Positions 14,914-23,362 of a stretch of 47,386 bases of DNA are shown one piece after another (the first letter of the stretch is position 1; the number at the start of each line of letters is the position of its first letter). Under the pieces are notes generated by a model. It was not told the origin of the DNA. It saw only the letters and a program-made list of their open reading frames with translations, and made no database searches. A program made the position numbers and the translations under genes. This stretch comes from Myxococcales bacterium (GTDB taxonomy: Bacteria > Myxococcota_A > Polyangia > Polyangiales > Polyangiaceae), in contig JAAFHV010000041.1 of NCBI GenBank assembly GCA_013297655.1, positions 1 through 47,386 on the forward strand. The letters are read 5' to 3'.

Positions 14914-16239
14914 TTACTTGCAGGCGATCACTTCGCCGCTCGTCTGCGCCTTGTAGTCGTCGCCGCTGCCGGCCCGCTGGCACTTCTGGCTCGTCGGGCA
15001 CTGGTAGCCGCTCGCGATGATGCCGCCCTTGCACTTGTATCCTGCATAGGTCGTCTTCTCCGCGCAGTACCAGCCGTCTTCCTTGCCGGCGCAGTCACCG
15101 GAGCCGCACTTGTCGTTCTTCGCGTCGGGGGCGCGGAGCGCGTAGGCGGCGCGCGTCTTGGAGCCTTTTGCGGTGATGTTGCGGGCGTGCACGAGGGTGC
15201 CCTGGTTGTCGATGACCTGGCCCATGCCGGGGGACGGGTCGTTCATGCTCGCGAGCATGTAGACGTGGTCCGGGTGGCCCGCCCAGCCCTTGCGGTCACG
15301 AGAGATGATGACATCGCCGGGTTGGAACTGAGCGGGGTCCTTGATGACCTTCCAGCCGCGCTTGAGGAGCGCGTCGCGGAAGCCCTCCGTGCCCGGCTCG
15401 ATTGGCATGTTCGGGACCGCGCCGGACTGCTTGAGCGCATACGAGAGGTACGTCGCGCAGCCGTTGCGATCGGGGCGCTTCGCCGTCGTCGCGCCGATCG
15501 CGCGGAGCTTCGCGCGCGCAGCCTTGCGCGTGTTCATGAAGCCCTTCTGCGACTTGTAGTAGTTGAAGAGCTTCGCGTTCGCCCCGCACGCTTCGTCGAG
15601 CTTCGACGGAACGGCCAGCGGCTGGACGCCGATCGTCGCGCGGTCCTCGGCGCTGAGGAGCGGGGCGAAGGATTTGTCCCAACGCAGGTCGCTGCACTGA
15701 GCGCCACCGCCGGCCGCGCGGCAGTCGTCGATGATGGTCTGATCGAACGGACCGTAGACGAAGCGGCCATCTGTGCAGAGGCCCGTCGTCACGTCGATGT
15801 CGGTGCCAGCGGGGCAGAATTCTTCGCCGCGGGCGCGCTGCGCGAGGGAGAGGTCCCAGCGGTCGGTCGAGCACTGCGCGCCACCGCCGAGCTTCTGGCA
15901 CTCCGCGACGAGGCCCTGCGGAAAGGGTCCCATCGCGCTGGTCCCGGTGACGCAGAAGCCGCCGGTCTCGTCGAAACGCGCGCCGGCGGGGCACACCGCG
16001 AGGTCAGGCGTGACGAGGTGGAGGTACTCGTCGACCTCGGGCTCGCTGCCTTCGTTCGCGGTGAGCGCGGGATCGATGTCGAGGAGCGTCGACCCGTTCG
16101 CGCCGTTCGCTCCCGAGACCGCGTCGCTGCCGTTCGAGTCGAACGCGCCGGGGTCCTCCGGGCCGCCCGAGCAAGCAACGAGGGCGAGCGCGGAGACGGC
16201 GGTGATCGCGAGCAGAGCGTGGAGGCCGCGGAGGTTCAT
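14914..16239 (-). CDS. lipoprotein with two Cys repeats and a CHAP/NlpC-like amidase domain
   Basis: 441 residues with lipoprotein signal (LLAITAVSALALVAC). Residues ~80-200 contain two tandem repeats of ~55-60 residues, each with CPAG, a Gly-Pro-Phe, a Cys, GGGAQCS and RWD. Residues ~250-385 look like a cysteine peptidase/amidase: GCATYLSYALKQSG supplies a candidate nucleophile Cys, FQPGDVIISRD is the GD block and GHPDHVYM the catalytic His, with a polar residue in VIDNQG. This pattern fits CHAP/NlpC-P60-like cell-wall hydrolases. The C-terminal ~60 residues are another Cys-rich segment (GSGDCAGKEDGWYC). It probably acts on peptidoglycan or a peptide substrate in the periplasm or at the surface. 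GGGAG-type SD before the ATG. Confidence 0.78.
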   Translation of the reverse strand: MNLRGLHALLAITAVSALALVACSGGPEDPGAFDSNGSDAVSGANGANGSTLLDIDPALTANEGSEPEVDEYLHLVTPDLAVCPAGARFDETGGFCVTGTSAMGPFPQGLVAECQKLGGGAQCSTDRWDLSLAQRARGEEFCPAGTDIDVTTGLCTDGRFVYGPFDQTIIDDCRAAGGGAQCSDLRWDKSFAPLLSAEDRATIGVQPLAVPSKLDEACGANAKLFNYYKSQKGFMNTRKAARAKLRAIGATTAKRPDRNGCATYLSYALKQSGAVPNMPIEPGTEGFRDALLKRGWKVIKDPAQFQPGDVIISRDRKGWAGHPDHVYMLASMNDPSPGMGQVIDNQGTLVHARNITAKGSKTRAAYALRAPDAKNDKCGSGDCAGKEDGWYCAEKTTYAGYKCKGGIIASGYQCPTSQKCQRAGSGDDYKAQTSGEVIACK

Positions 16240-16675
16240 GACTCCCTACGAAGCAGCCGACGTGCCACGCCTAAAATCTTTCGATCATCCCCAATTTTTT
16301 CGGCATTTTGGGGCCTCGCAACGCCGATGCACCTCGCCGCATGATCCACGTCGGCGAACGTGGTGGATCGCTTGCGGGTCTCTCCCATCCGCCCACATGA
16401 GCCGACTCGGATCCGTCGGGTCGATCCAGTGTGGATGTCGATCATCCGGCGCTTCGCATCGCGCTCGGCAATCGGGTGTTGGTGCCGAAGTCGAACACCA
16501 CGCAGCTTCGCTGGCCGCTTCCTTCCTACGCTCGATCGCCCTCATGCCGGAGCGGCTCGGTTCGATGAACACGACCTCCGCGCGGCAGCGCCCTCGTGGT
16601 GGGCACGACGACGCGCCGCTCGAGGTCCGTGGGCGGCGCGTTTTTCGTTCGCGACTCGAGATCAGCGACGCGAGC
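16240..16675. other. 436-base gap with promoter region and orphan terminator
   Basis: Between the amidase-like lipoprotein (starts 16239, minus) and alaS (ends 16676, minus). The left part is AT-rich (CCCCAATTTTTT at 16290 with a facing TTGGGG) and should hold the lipoprotein promoter. The right end has a good plus-strand intrinsic terminator with no plus-strand gene before it. Open frames here do not look like protein. Confidence 0.5.
16611..16645 (+). terminator. intrinsic terminator without an upstream gene
   Basis: ACGCGCCGC (16611-16619) pairs with GCGGCGCGT (16633-16641), followed by TTTT to 16645. In the plus direction this is a textbook Rho-independent terminator, but no plus-strand coding sequence precedes it. 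In the minus direction, downstream of alaS, the hairpin lacks a T-run. Confidence 0.5.
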
Positions 16676-19408
16676 TCACTCGGCGGTGATCTCGCGGAGC
16701 TTCGCGAGCGCGTCGTCGAGCTTCGCGACGTCTGTGCCTCCCGCTTGCGCCATGTCGGGGCGACCACCGCCGGAGCCGCCGACGAGGGCAGCGCACGGCT
16801 TGATGAGGTCGCCCGCTTTGAAGCGCGGGATGAGGCCCTTGGAGACGGTGAGCACGAGCTGTGCTTTTGGTCCGCTCTCGGAGCCGAGGAGCACGATCGA
16901 CTCGCCGAGCTTGTCGCGGAGCTTCTCGGCCATTTCGCGGAGGACCGCGCCATCGGGGGCGACGACCTTGGCCGCGAGCACCTTGCCGTAGCTGCGCGTC
17001 TCGGCTTTGGCGGCGAGATCGTCGAGGCCTCCGCCGCCGCCCGCACCGGCACCACTGGTGCTTGCTCCACCGCCGGCGAACGCGAGCTTTCGCTTGGCCT
17101 CCGCGAGCTCCTTCTCGAGCGCGCGCGTGCTGGTGGTCAGCTTCTCGAGCTTGTCGGTCAGCTCGTGCGGCTGCGCTTTGAGCACCTGTGCGACGCTCTT
17201 CAAATCGGCTTCGAGCTTCTGCACGTAGGCGAGCGCGTTGGTTCCGGTGACGGCCTCGATGCGACGGACGCCCGCCGCCACGCCGCCCTCGGACACGATC
17301 TTGAAGAGCCCGATGTCGCCGAGCGCGCGCGCGTGGGTGCCGCCGCAGAGCTCGACCGAGTCGTCCGTCATGGTGAGCACACGCACGGTTTCGCCGTATT
17401 TTTCCCCGAACATCGCGACCGCGCCGCGCGCCCTCGCCTCCGCGATCGGGAGGACCTCGGTCTTCACCGGCGCGTTCTCGAGGATCTTCGCGTTCACGAG
17501 GCCCTCGATCTTCGCGATCTCTTCCGCGCTCACGGCGCGGCCGTGGGAGAAGTCGAAACGAAGACGGTCGGGACCGACGAGCGAGCCCTTCTGCGTCGCC
17601 TGCTCGCCGAGCACCTTCCGGAGCGCGTAATGGAGGAGGTGGGTCGCGGAGTGGTTTCGGCGGGTGGCCGAGCGCGCGACGCCGTCGACGTGGCCATCGA
17701 GGGTGTCACCGACCGAGACAGTTCCGCTCGTGACCTTCCCCTGATGGGAAAAAAGGCTCTGGATCGCCTTGTGTGTATCTTGCACGGAGACGCTCGCGCC
17801 CGCTTTCGTGAGCGTTCCGCGATCACCCATTTGGCCGCCGGACTCGGCGTAAAACGCGGTCTGGTCGAGCACGAGCTCGATCTCGTCGCCTGCCTGTGCG
17901 GAAGCCACACGCGCGCCGCCTTTGACGATCGCGACGACCTTGCCAGCGTCTTTCTCGGTGTCGTAACCGAGGAACTTGGTGGTGTCGGCGCCGGACTTCG
18001 AGAGCTCTTCGCGAAGCGTCTTCCACACGTCTTCGAGGGCGACCTTGTCGTTGAGCTTCGACTCCTTGCTCCGCTCTTTCTGATCCTTGAGCGCCGCGTC
18101 GTAGCCCTTCTCGTCGACCGAGAGCTCGCGCTCTTGGACGATGACCTGGGTGAGGTCGAGGGGGAAGCCGTAGGTGTCGTAGAGCTTGAACGCGACGTCG
18201 CCGGGGAGGACTTTCTCGCCACGCGTTTTTACGGTCGCGAGCTCTTCGTCGAGGATCTTGAGCCCGCGATCGATCGTCTCGCGGAAGCGGACCTCTTCCT
18301 GCTGCGTGACGTCGGCGATCGTGGCCTTCGCCTCACGGAGCTCGGGGTAGGTGTCGCCCATCGTCTCCACCACGCGGAGCGCGATGTCGTGCAAAAAGGG
18401 CTCCTTGATACCGAGGCGGTGGCCGTGGCGGACCGCGCGGCGCATGACCCGGCGGAGCACGTACTCCTTCTCGCCGCGATCCGGGAACACGCCCTCGGCG
18501 ATGAGGAACGCGGTGGTGCGCGCATGGTCGGCGATGACACGCATGGAGACATCGTCCGGGGCGAGGGTGCCGCCGTAGGGCTTTTTCGCGATCTCGGCGG
18601 CGCGGTCGACGAGGGAGCGGAGCAAGTCGGTGTCGTAGTTCGTGCGCTTTCCCTGGAGCACGCTCGAGACGCGCTCGAGGCCGGCGCCGGTGTCGACGCA
18701 GGGCTTGGGGAGCGGGTCCATCGAGAAGCCTTCGCCCGCCTTTTTCCGGTCGAACTGCATGAACACGAGGTTCCAGATTTCCATCCAGCCGATGCCGTCG
18801 GGGCCGGGCTCGGCGCCGAACGTGCCGAGGGGAGCCTCGCCGTCGCCGGTGAAGTAGTGAATCTCGGTGCAGGGGCCGCAGGGGCCAGTGTCGCCCGCGG
18901 ACCAGAAGTTGTCCGCCGCGCCCATGCCGATGATGCGCTCGTCCGAAAATCCGGTCACCTTGCGCCAAATTGCGCGCGCTTCGTCGTCGGCAGCGATGCC
19001 GTTCTCACCGCCGAACACGGTGATGACGAGGCGCTCTTTCGGGATCTCCCAAACCTTGGTGAGGAGCTCCCAGGCGTAGGCGATCGCGTCGTCCTTGAAG
19101 TAGTCACCGAAGCTGAAGTTGCCGAGCATCTCGAAGAACGTGTGGTGGCGCGCAGTGACGCCGACGTTCTCGAGGTCGTTGTGCTTGCCGGAGATGCGGA
19201 TGCACTTCTGGCTCGACGTGGCGCGGGTGTAGGGCCGCGTCTCTTTGCCGGTGAACACGTCCTTGAACTGGACCATGCCCGCGGCGGTGAACATGAGCGT
19301 CGGATCGTTCTGCGGGACGAGGTTCGCCGACGGGACGACGGCGTGGCCTTTGCCCTTGAAGAAGTCGAGAAACGACGATCGAACCTTGGAACCGGGCGTG
19401 CTCTGCAT
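16676..19408 (-). CDS. alaS: alanine-tRNA ligase
   Basis: 910 residues from the ATG at 19406-19408; an in-frame GTG at 19432 would add eight residues. Full-length AlaRS: the N-terminal class II catalytic domain (FTAAGMVQFKDVFTG, then TRATSSQKCIR, HHTFFEMLGNFSFGDYFK, DTGPCGPCTEIH), then the editing domain with zinc ligands HSATH (586-590) and CGGTH (688-692). The C-terminal DHHA1/C-Ala part ends with a glycine-rich block (GGSGGGRPDMAQAGG). It charges tRNA-Ala and clears mischarged Ser/Gly. All catalytic and editing motifs are intact. An Ala/Gly-rich insertion sits in the coiled region near residue 790. Confidence 0.98.
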   Translation of the reverse strand: MQSTPGSKVRSSFLDFFKGKGHAVVPSANLVPQNDPTLMFTAAGMVQFKDVFTGKETRPYTRATSSQKCIRISGKHNDLENVGVTARHHTFFEMLGNFSFGDYFKDDAIAYAWELLTKVWEIPKERLVITVFGGENGIAADDEARAIWRKVTGFSDERIIGMGAADNFWSAGDTGPCGPCTEIHYFTGDGEAPLGTFGAEPGPDGIGWMEIWNLVFMQFDRKKAGEGFSMDPLPKPCVDTGAGLERVSSVLQGKRTNYDTDLLRSLVDRAAEIAKKPYGGTLAPDDVSMRVIADHARTTAFLIAEGVFPDRGEKEYVLRRVMRRAVRHGHRLGIKEPFLHDIALRVVETMGDTYPELREAKATIADVTQQEEVRFRETIDRGLKILDEELATVKTRGEKVLPGDVAFKLYDTYGFPLDLTQVIVQERELSVDEKGYDAALKDQKERSKESKLNDKVALEDVWKTLREELSKSGADTTKFLGYDTEKDAGKVVAIVKGGARVASAQAGDEIELVLDQTAFYAESGGQMGDRGTLTKAGASVSVQDTHKAIQSLFSHQGKVTSGTVSVGDTLDGHVDGVARSATRRNHSATHLLHYALRKVLGEQATQKGSLVGPDRLRFDFSHGRAVSAEEIAKIEGLVNAKILENAPVKTEVLPIAEARARGAVAMFGEKYGETVRVLTMTDDSVELCGGTHARALGDIGLFKIVSEGGVAAGVRRIEAVTGTNALAYVQKLEADLKSVAQVLKAQPHELTDKLEKLTTSTRALEKELAEAKRKLAFAGGGASTSGAGAGGGGGLDDLAAKAETRSYGKVLAAKVVAPDGAVLREMAEKLRDKLGESIVLLGSESGPKAQLVLTVSKGLIPRFKAGDLIKPCAALVGGSGGGRPDMAQAGGTDVAKLDDALAKLREITAE

Positions 19409-19476
19409 GATGCTTGGAGCCCGCAATACCACTTCCCGCGCCGCTTTTCAGCCCGATCGGCGGCGCCTCCGCCGGC

Positions 19477-20616
19477 TCACGAGGCGCGCGTGATCTCGGC
19501 GTAGAGATCGTCGTGCGCGCGGGCGACGACCGCGGGAGAAAAGCGTGCATGGTACAGTTTATCGCCTTCGACGCGGGCGGCAGCGCAGGCCTCGTCCGAG
19601 AGCGCTTCGGAGAGGGCGAACGCGAGGGCGTCGTCGTCCCCGAGGGGTACCGCGTTGGCGGCAGGGGTGAGGGCCTCGAGGGGTCCACCTTCGGCGACCA
19701 CGAGCGGGACGCCGAGCGAGAGCGCCTCGATGAGCACGAGCGGCACGTCGACCTTTCCGTAGAGGTCGTCGACCGGGAACGCGACGACGTCGGCAGCGGC
19801 GAGCCACGTGGCCATGCTCGCGACCTCCCCCACGCTGCGCACGTTCGCGCGGATGCCGAGGCGTGCGACCTCCGTGAGCACGTCACGCTCGGATTGGTCG
19901 GCCTTCGCGGTCTTCTTCCGGCACGCGAGCACCAACGTCACGTCGCTTCGATGGCGGAGCAGCGGAGGCATCGCCGCGACGACATTTCGCGCCCCGCGCG
20001 AGTGCTCGATATCGCCCGGATACAGCACGATTTTCCCTTTCAAATCGTGCTTCGCCTTGAGCGCGGCCACGTCCTCCTCACGAGCACGCGCGGGCGCCGT
20101 CGCGCACGGCGGGATCACGTGAATCGGCACCCCGGTGACCCCCGCCCCGACGAGCCTGCCACGCGTGAACTCACTCAGCGCGACGACCCGGTCCCCGAAC
20201 ACGAGGCGCGCGACGCCATCGAACGACTTGGGCGCCGACGCCACCGTCTGCACGACGGGCCCTTTGAAGCCCATGAGGCGCCGCAGGTTCTTCGCGACGA
20301 GCGCCGCCCCGGACGACGCCGGGTTCGGAGCAAACACGAAATGCCAAACGTCGTGAGGATCTCCGCGAAGCAGCCGCGCGAGCACCCGAGCGTTCGCGAG
20401 CATCGCCGGAGAAAACCCACCGGAAGCGCGGTAAATCCCCTCGCACCGCACGAACGGCGGCAACGTCGAAGCCCCCGCGAACGCATCGGTGGTCATCACC
20501 GTCGGCACCGCTCGCTCCAGGTTCGACGCCACGTCTCGCACGAGGTTCTTCGACCCATCGTGCCAAGGGGGAGCAATCGGCTTCGAAACAAAAAGAACGC
20601 GAGGACCGTTAGCCAC
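19477..20616 (-). CDS. glycosyltransferase family 4
   Basis: 379 residues from a GTG at 20614-20616, which follows GTGGGG and starts directly with VANGPRVLFVSKPIAPPW, the normal N-terminal strand of the fold. A longer frame from 20655 adds 13 unlikely residues. Two Rossmann-like halves of GT-B type are visible: the acceptor half to ~180 (HFVFAPNP, RVVALSEFTRGRL), and the donor half with KIVLYPGDIEHSRGA, WLAAADVVAFP and VPLVLIEALSLGVPLVVAEG, the EX7E-like nucleotide-sugar region. It would transfer a sugar from an NDP donor in polysaccharide or glycolipid synthesis. It lies 68 bases downstream of the alaS start on the same strand but there is no other sugar gene nearby, so the substrate is unknown. 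Confidence 0.9.
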   Translation of the reverse strand: MANGPRVLFVSKPIAPPWHDGSKNLVRDVASNLERAVPTVMTTDAFAGASTLPPFVRCEGIYRASGGFSPAMLANARVLARLLRGDPHDVWHFVFAPNPASSGAALVAKNLRRLMGFKGPVVQTVASAPKSFDGVARLVFGDRVVALSEFTRGRLVGAGVTGVPIHVIPPCATAPARAREEDVAALKAKHDLKGKIVLYPGDIEHSRGARNVVAAMPPLLRHRSDVTLVLACRKKTAKADQSERDVLTEVARLGIRANVRSVGEVASMATWLAAADVVAFPVDDLYGKVDVPLVLIEALSLGVPLVVAEGGPLEALTPAANAVPLGDDDALAFALSEALSDEACAAARVEGDKLYHARFSPAVVARAHDDLYAEITRAS

Positions 20617-21174
20617 GCCCCACTCTACCCACGCCGTACCGCTCCTGTCGCCCAACTCCGCGCGCGCACTCGCGACCCTGCCTCCCGCGTCGTTCGGCTC
20701 ACGGGTCAGGGCTCGGCGGTCTTGGGGCTCGCGTAGTGGGCGCGGGGCTTAGGCGGGTTTGTGCGCGGGGCGCACGGGGCCGGTGGGAAGAGAAGAGCGC
20801 GCGGGGCCGGCGGGAAAACGGCCGCGGGTCGGCACGGTTTTGGGGCGCTGGCGGGCCCCTCCGCAATCTCGGCATCGTTCCGCGCGATGGCCGCTCCGGG
20901 ATCGCGAGCCTGGGCCGTTCAGTCGCTCGCCGCCGCGCGGGAACGCTTCCCGCGGCAGCGACGCAGTCGCAACCCGCGCACACTTTTCCCCCGTCTCGTC
21001 TCGCACCGATCACCGAGACAGAAGGTGGGCGTTGGCGTGGCGAGACCGAGCCTGGGCTAGGAGGCCGCGCGGAACGAGCTCCTGTTCGTGAGCACGGCCG
21101 ACGACCCTTGGAAGTCCCTGACGAGGGACGACGCCCAGGCGAAGGTATCGCCGCGCCAACGCCCGCCTTCTCTT
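20617..21174. other. 558-base non-coding gap with structured elements
   Basis: Lies between two minus-strand genes. It contains a near-duplicate GC-rich stretch at about 20769-20820, a hairpin at 20932-20955 (GCCGC-GCGGGAA facing TTCCCGCGGC), and the long inverted-repeat element at 21020-21171. No open frame here has the codon use of the neighbouring genes, and no tRNA or known RNA family is recognised. Confidence 0.6.
21020..21171. repeat. 152-bp inverted-repeat element, MITE- or structured-RNA-like
   Basis: Bases 21020-21043 pair with 21148-21171 over 24 nearly continuous base pairs. The two deviations from Watson-Crick pairing are wobble-compatible. After an internal loop of 6/7 bases, GCCTGGGC (21050-21057) pairs with GCCCAGGC (21133-21140). 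Inside lie GTCCCT/AGGGAC (21114-21129) and AGGAG/CTCCT (21059-21083) hairpins. The arms are thus ~38 bp long. It could be a miniature transposon with long terminal repeats or a structured RNA. No target-site duplication is visible. It sits 3 bases beyond the stop of the minus-strand gene. Confidence 0.75.
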
Positions 21175-21993
21175 CTAGCGGGAGGCTTGGGCGAGGCTGT
21201 TCTCCGCGCCTCGGAGCGCGCTCTCCACTGCGCCGCTCACGACTTCACCCTGTAGCTCGGCCAACCTGCGCTGGCTCTCGAGCGCCTTCGGAGAATCGCT
21301 CCCCGCAGCTCCTCCGTGGAACGTGCCGCACAAGGTCTGCTGCGGCGCCTTTCGCACGACGAACTCGACCTGCGCAGAGTACGTCACGTTGCCGGTCGCG
21401 TCGGCCCGGTTCAGCTTGGAGAGCTGGCCATCGAGCACGAGCACGGGGAGGTGCTTTTCCGCGGCTTTCTGAAACAAAACGTCGCCCGGCCCCTCGACGA
21501 CGACGGCCCCCTTCACGTGCGTCGCGTGTGTCTTCACGGCGGAACGCATCACGTCGGGGAGCTGCGCGTTCCGTACCGCGGTGTTGTTCGTCATGTTGCC
21601 GATTTGAACGACGAACTTCGCGGAGTCGAGCGACGCCTTGCGTAGGCGGACGATCGCCGTCTCGATGCGTTGCTTCACGCTCGCCGACGACTCGACGCTC
21701 GCGCGACGCTCGAGCACGGGGATAACGGACGCATCTCCGAGCGCCTCCATCCCCGAGGCCGCCGCGACGCGCACGCTCTCGGCCGGATCGGACAGCCCGC
21801 GCTCGAGCTCTTGCCGCGCGTTGGGCGCGTGGCTCCGCGCGAGCTGCAAGAGCTGCACGATGCGCACGCGGTTGTCGCCATCGGACGCGGGCTCGGCGGG
21901 TGAGAGCGCGGGGACCAGCACCGTCGCGAGCCCGAAGGCAGCGGCGAGGGACATTTTGGAGAGAGAAAGCGAGAAGGTCGAGCGAGCGGCCAT
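21175..21993 (-). CDS. exported HEAT-repeat-like protein
   Basis: 272 residues from the ATG at 21991-21993, after GGAGAG. The upstream extension to 22110 has no signal-like start and was rejected. The N-terminus is a Sec signal (SLAAAFGLATVLVPALSPAEP). Residues ~35-115 contain two or three HEAT-like helical repeats (ELERGLSDPAESVRVAAASG, MEALGDASVIPVLERRA). The C-terminal ~150 residues form a separate domain with beta-strand character (AKFVVQIGNMTNN, HVKGAVVVEGPGD, YSAQVEFVVRKAP) of unknown family. It is probably periplasmic. The gene directly abuts the inverted-repeat element at its 3' end, which may act as its transcript end. Confidence 0.8.
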   Translation of the reverse strand: MAARSTFSLSLSKMSLAAAFGLATVLVPALSPAEPASDGDNRVRIVQLLQLARSHAPNARQELERGLSDPAESVRVAAASGMEALGDASVIPVLERRASVESSASVKQRIETAIVRLRKASLDSAKFVVQIGNMTNNTAVRNAQLPDVMRSAVKTHATHVKGAVVVEGPGDVLFQKAAEKHLPVLVLDGQLSKLNRADATGNVTYSAQVEFVVRKAPQQTLCGTFHGGAAGSDSPKALESQRRLAELQGEVVSGAVESALRGAENSLAQASR

Positions 21994-22207
21994 CGAGTTT
22001 TGAGCTCTCCGTCTCTCTCCCGCGTGGTTGGCGCTGAACGGGATTGAGGTAGCGGATTTTTGGTCCGACCGAGGGGAGGGCGCAAGGAGATCCATGATCC
22101 ACGAAGGCACTTATGGAGGAGACGCGCTTACCTGTAGGAATGGATGGCACACCTGTTTCGTGGCGAATCGCCCCATTTCGTCCCTGAGTGGATAGGATCG
22201 AGGGTGG

Positions 22208-23362
22208 ATGCGAGGTTCCGCCGTCGAGCTGCTCGAGGATTGCCCACATTGTCGGCTCGAAGGCGGGCTCGTCGAGACGTATGACGCGCGCGTGGCCGCA
22301 TGCCGGTTCGGGGTTCCATCGCGTGCATCCTGCAAGCTCTGTGGGCTCGTAAAGGAGGGCGTGCTCTCTGCCTCTTCTCGAGACGACCTCACGACGGTGC
22401 CAACCAACCTCTGCCCGTCGTGCATCAAGCCGCTCCGCGCCGAGGTGCTCGACGTGCGCCGCTGCGGCGAGTGCGGGGTGCGCGCGATGCTCGTGGATCG
22501 CGCGCCCGCGCTCGACTTACGCGTGTTCTCCGTGTTCGCGGCGCAGCTCGCCGCGTGGGCGGAGCGCGACGAGCTCGCGAGCGCCGAGGAGCTGGTGTTC
22601 CACACGTTCGTAGCGGAGGACGTACGCGCGCTCCACGCGATCTACCTATGCGGCGAGCCCCTCGAGACGGTCGGAGATCCGTTCGCCTTCGGTGGCCGCG
22701 CGAGCGGTGGCGCGAGCACGAAAGACGAACCTCCGCCGTCACGTCACGCGCGTCGAGCGCCGCCCTCGATTCGGGTCGTGCCGAGCGCCGAGGGTGAGCC
22801 CGCGACCGAAATTCCACGCGCGCCCCTCGTCCCGAACGGGCCCGTCGTGGCCTTCGCACCTTCGCATCCGGTCGCGCCTCGCGTCGACGTCCCGCCGGAG
22901 ATTTCCGTCACGAACGCCTCTTTGGTCGGCGAGGTCCCGCCCCTCTCGGCGCCCCCTCGCGCGATCCTTTATCCGCTCGTCTCCGTGATCTCGGCCGACG
23001 GAGAGATCCACCCCGAGGAACGCGCGTTCGTGGACGCGTTCCTCGTGAGCGAAGGCATGGCGCCGCTCACCGACGACGAGGTCCGCGTCTACACGCCCGC
23101 CGAAGCCGCGCGCTACGTCCCGAAAGACCGCCGCGAGAAGATCGTGGAGCTCATGTGCGAGGTGGCGATGGTCGATGGCCTCGCCGACGACGCCGAGCTT
23201 CGGGTGGTGCGGGCGTACGCTTCCGCCTGGCAGGTCGCCGAAGAGAAGGTGGAGACCTGGCTCTGGGGCTACGAGCACGCGAAGGCCTCTGCGGCACGGC
23301 AATTTTGGCTCCGAATTCGTCGTTTTGTCCTTTCGTCCCGATGGGAGACTCCACCTCCGTGA
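22208..23362 (+). CDS. zinc-ribbon and TerB-like domain protein
   Basis: 384 residues. Four CxxC pairs are visible: C12/C15, C42/C45, C69/C72 and C86/C89, which can make two zinc ribbons. A Pro/Ala-rich linker (~165-255) leads to a C-terminal TerB-like helical domain: LVSVISADGEIHPEERAFV and ELMCEVAMVDGLADDAELRVV carry the two acidic Asp-Gly-Glu motifs typical of TerB. TerB-like domains occur in tellurite/stress modules linked with metal-sensing and VWA/MoxR systems. The gene ends inside the start region of the MoxR gene. It is the first gene of a four-gene coupled operon, and would act in the cytoplasm. The pairing of these two domains is unusual to me. Confidence 0.8.
   Translation: MRGSAVELLEDCPHCRLEGGLVETYDARVAACRFGVPSRASCKLCGLVKEGVLSASSRDDLTTVPTNLCPSCIKPLRAEVLDVRRCGECGVRAMLVDRAPALDLRVFSVFAAQLAAWAERDELASAEELVFHTFVAEDVRALHAIYLCGEPLETVGDPFAFGGRASGGASTKDEPPPSRHARRAPPSIRVVPSAEGEPATEIPRAPLVPNGPVVAFAPSHPVAPRVDVPPEISVTNASLVGEVPPLSAPPRAILYPLVSVISADGEIHPEERAFVDAFLVSEGMAPLTDDEVRVYTPAEAARYVPKDRREKIVELMCEVAMVDGLADDAELRVVRAYASAWQVAEEKVETWLWGYEHAKASAARQFWLRIRRFVLSSRWETPPP

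Noticed and set aside
16252-16267. Sigma-54-like promoter match (TGGCACG, then CTGCT, GG-N10-GC) on the minus strand
   Set aside because: The -12 element lies only 12 bases from the start codon, which would put the transcript start at or after the SD. The signal-peptide start is fixed, so the match is probably chance.
15773-19504. Plus-strand open frame of 1243 codons
   Set aside because: It is antisense to the amidase-like lipoprotein and alaS, both of which have intact motifs; such shadows are common at this GC content, and its translation has no recognisable domain.
21088-21255. 55-codon frame starting GTG, with plausible-looking first residues (VSTADDPWKSLTRDD)
   Set aside because: It runs through the inverted-repeat element, uses codons rare in the neighbours (AGG, CTG, GTA) and overlaps the antisense gene's 3' end; no SD at the right distance.
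20736-21725. Plus-strand frame of 329 codons across the gap and the HEAT-like gene
   Set aside because: Arg/Pro/Ala-rich with no domain, antisense to a gene with signal peptide and HEAT-like motifs.
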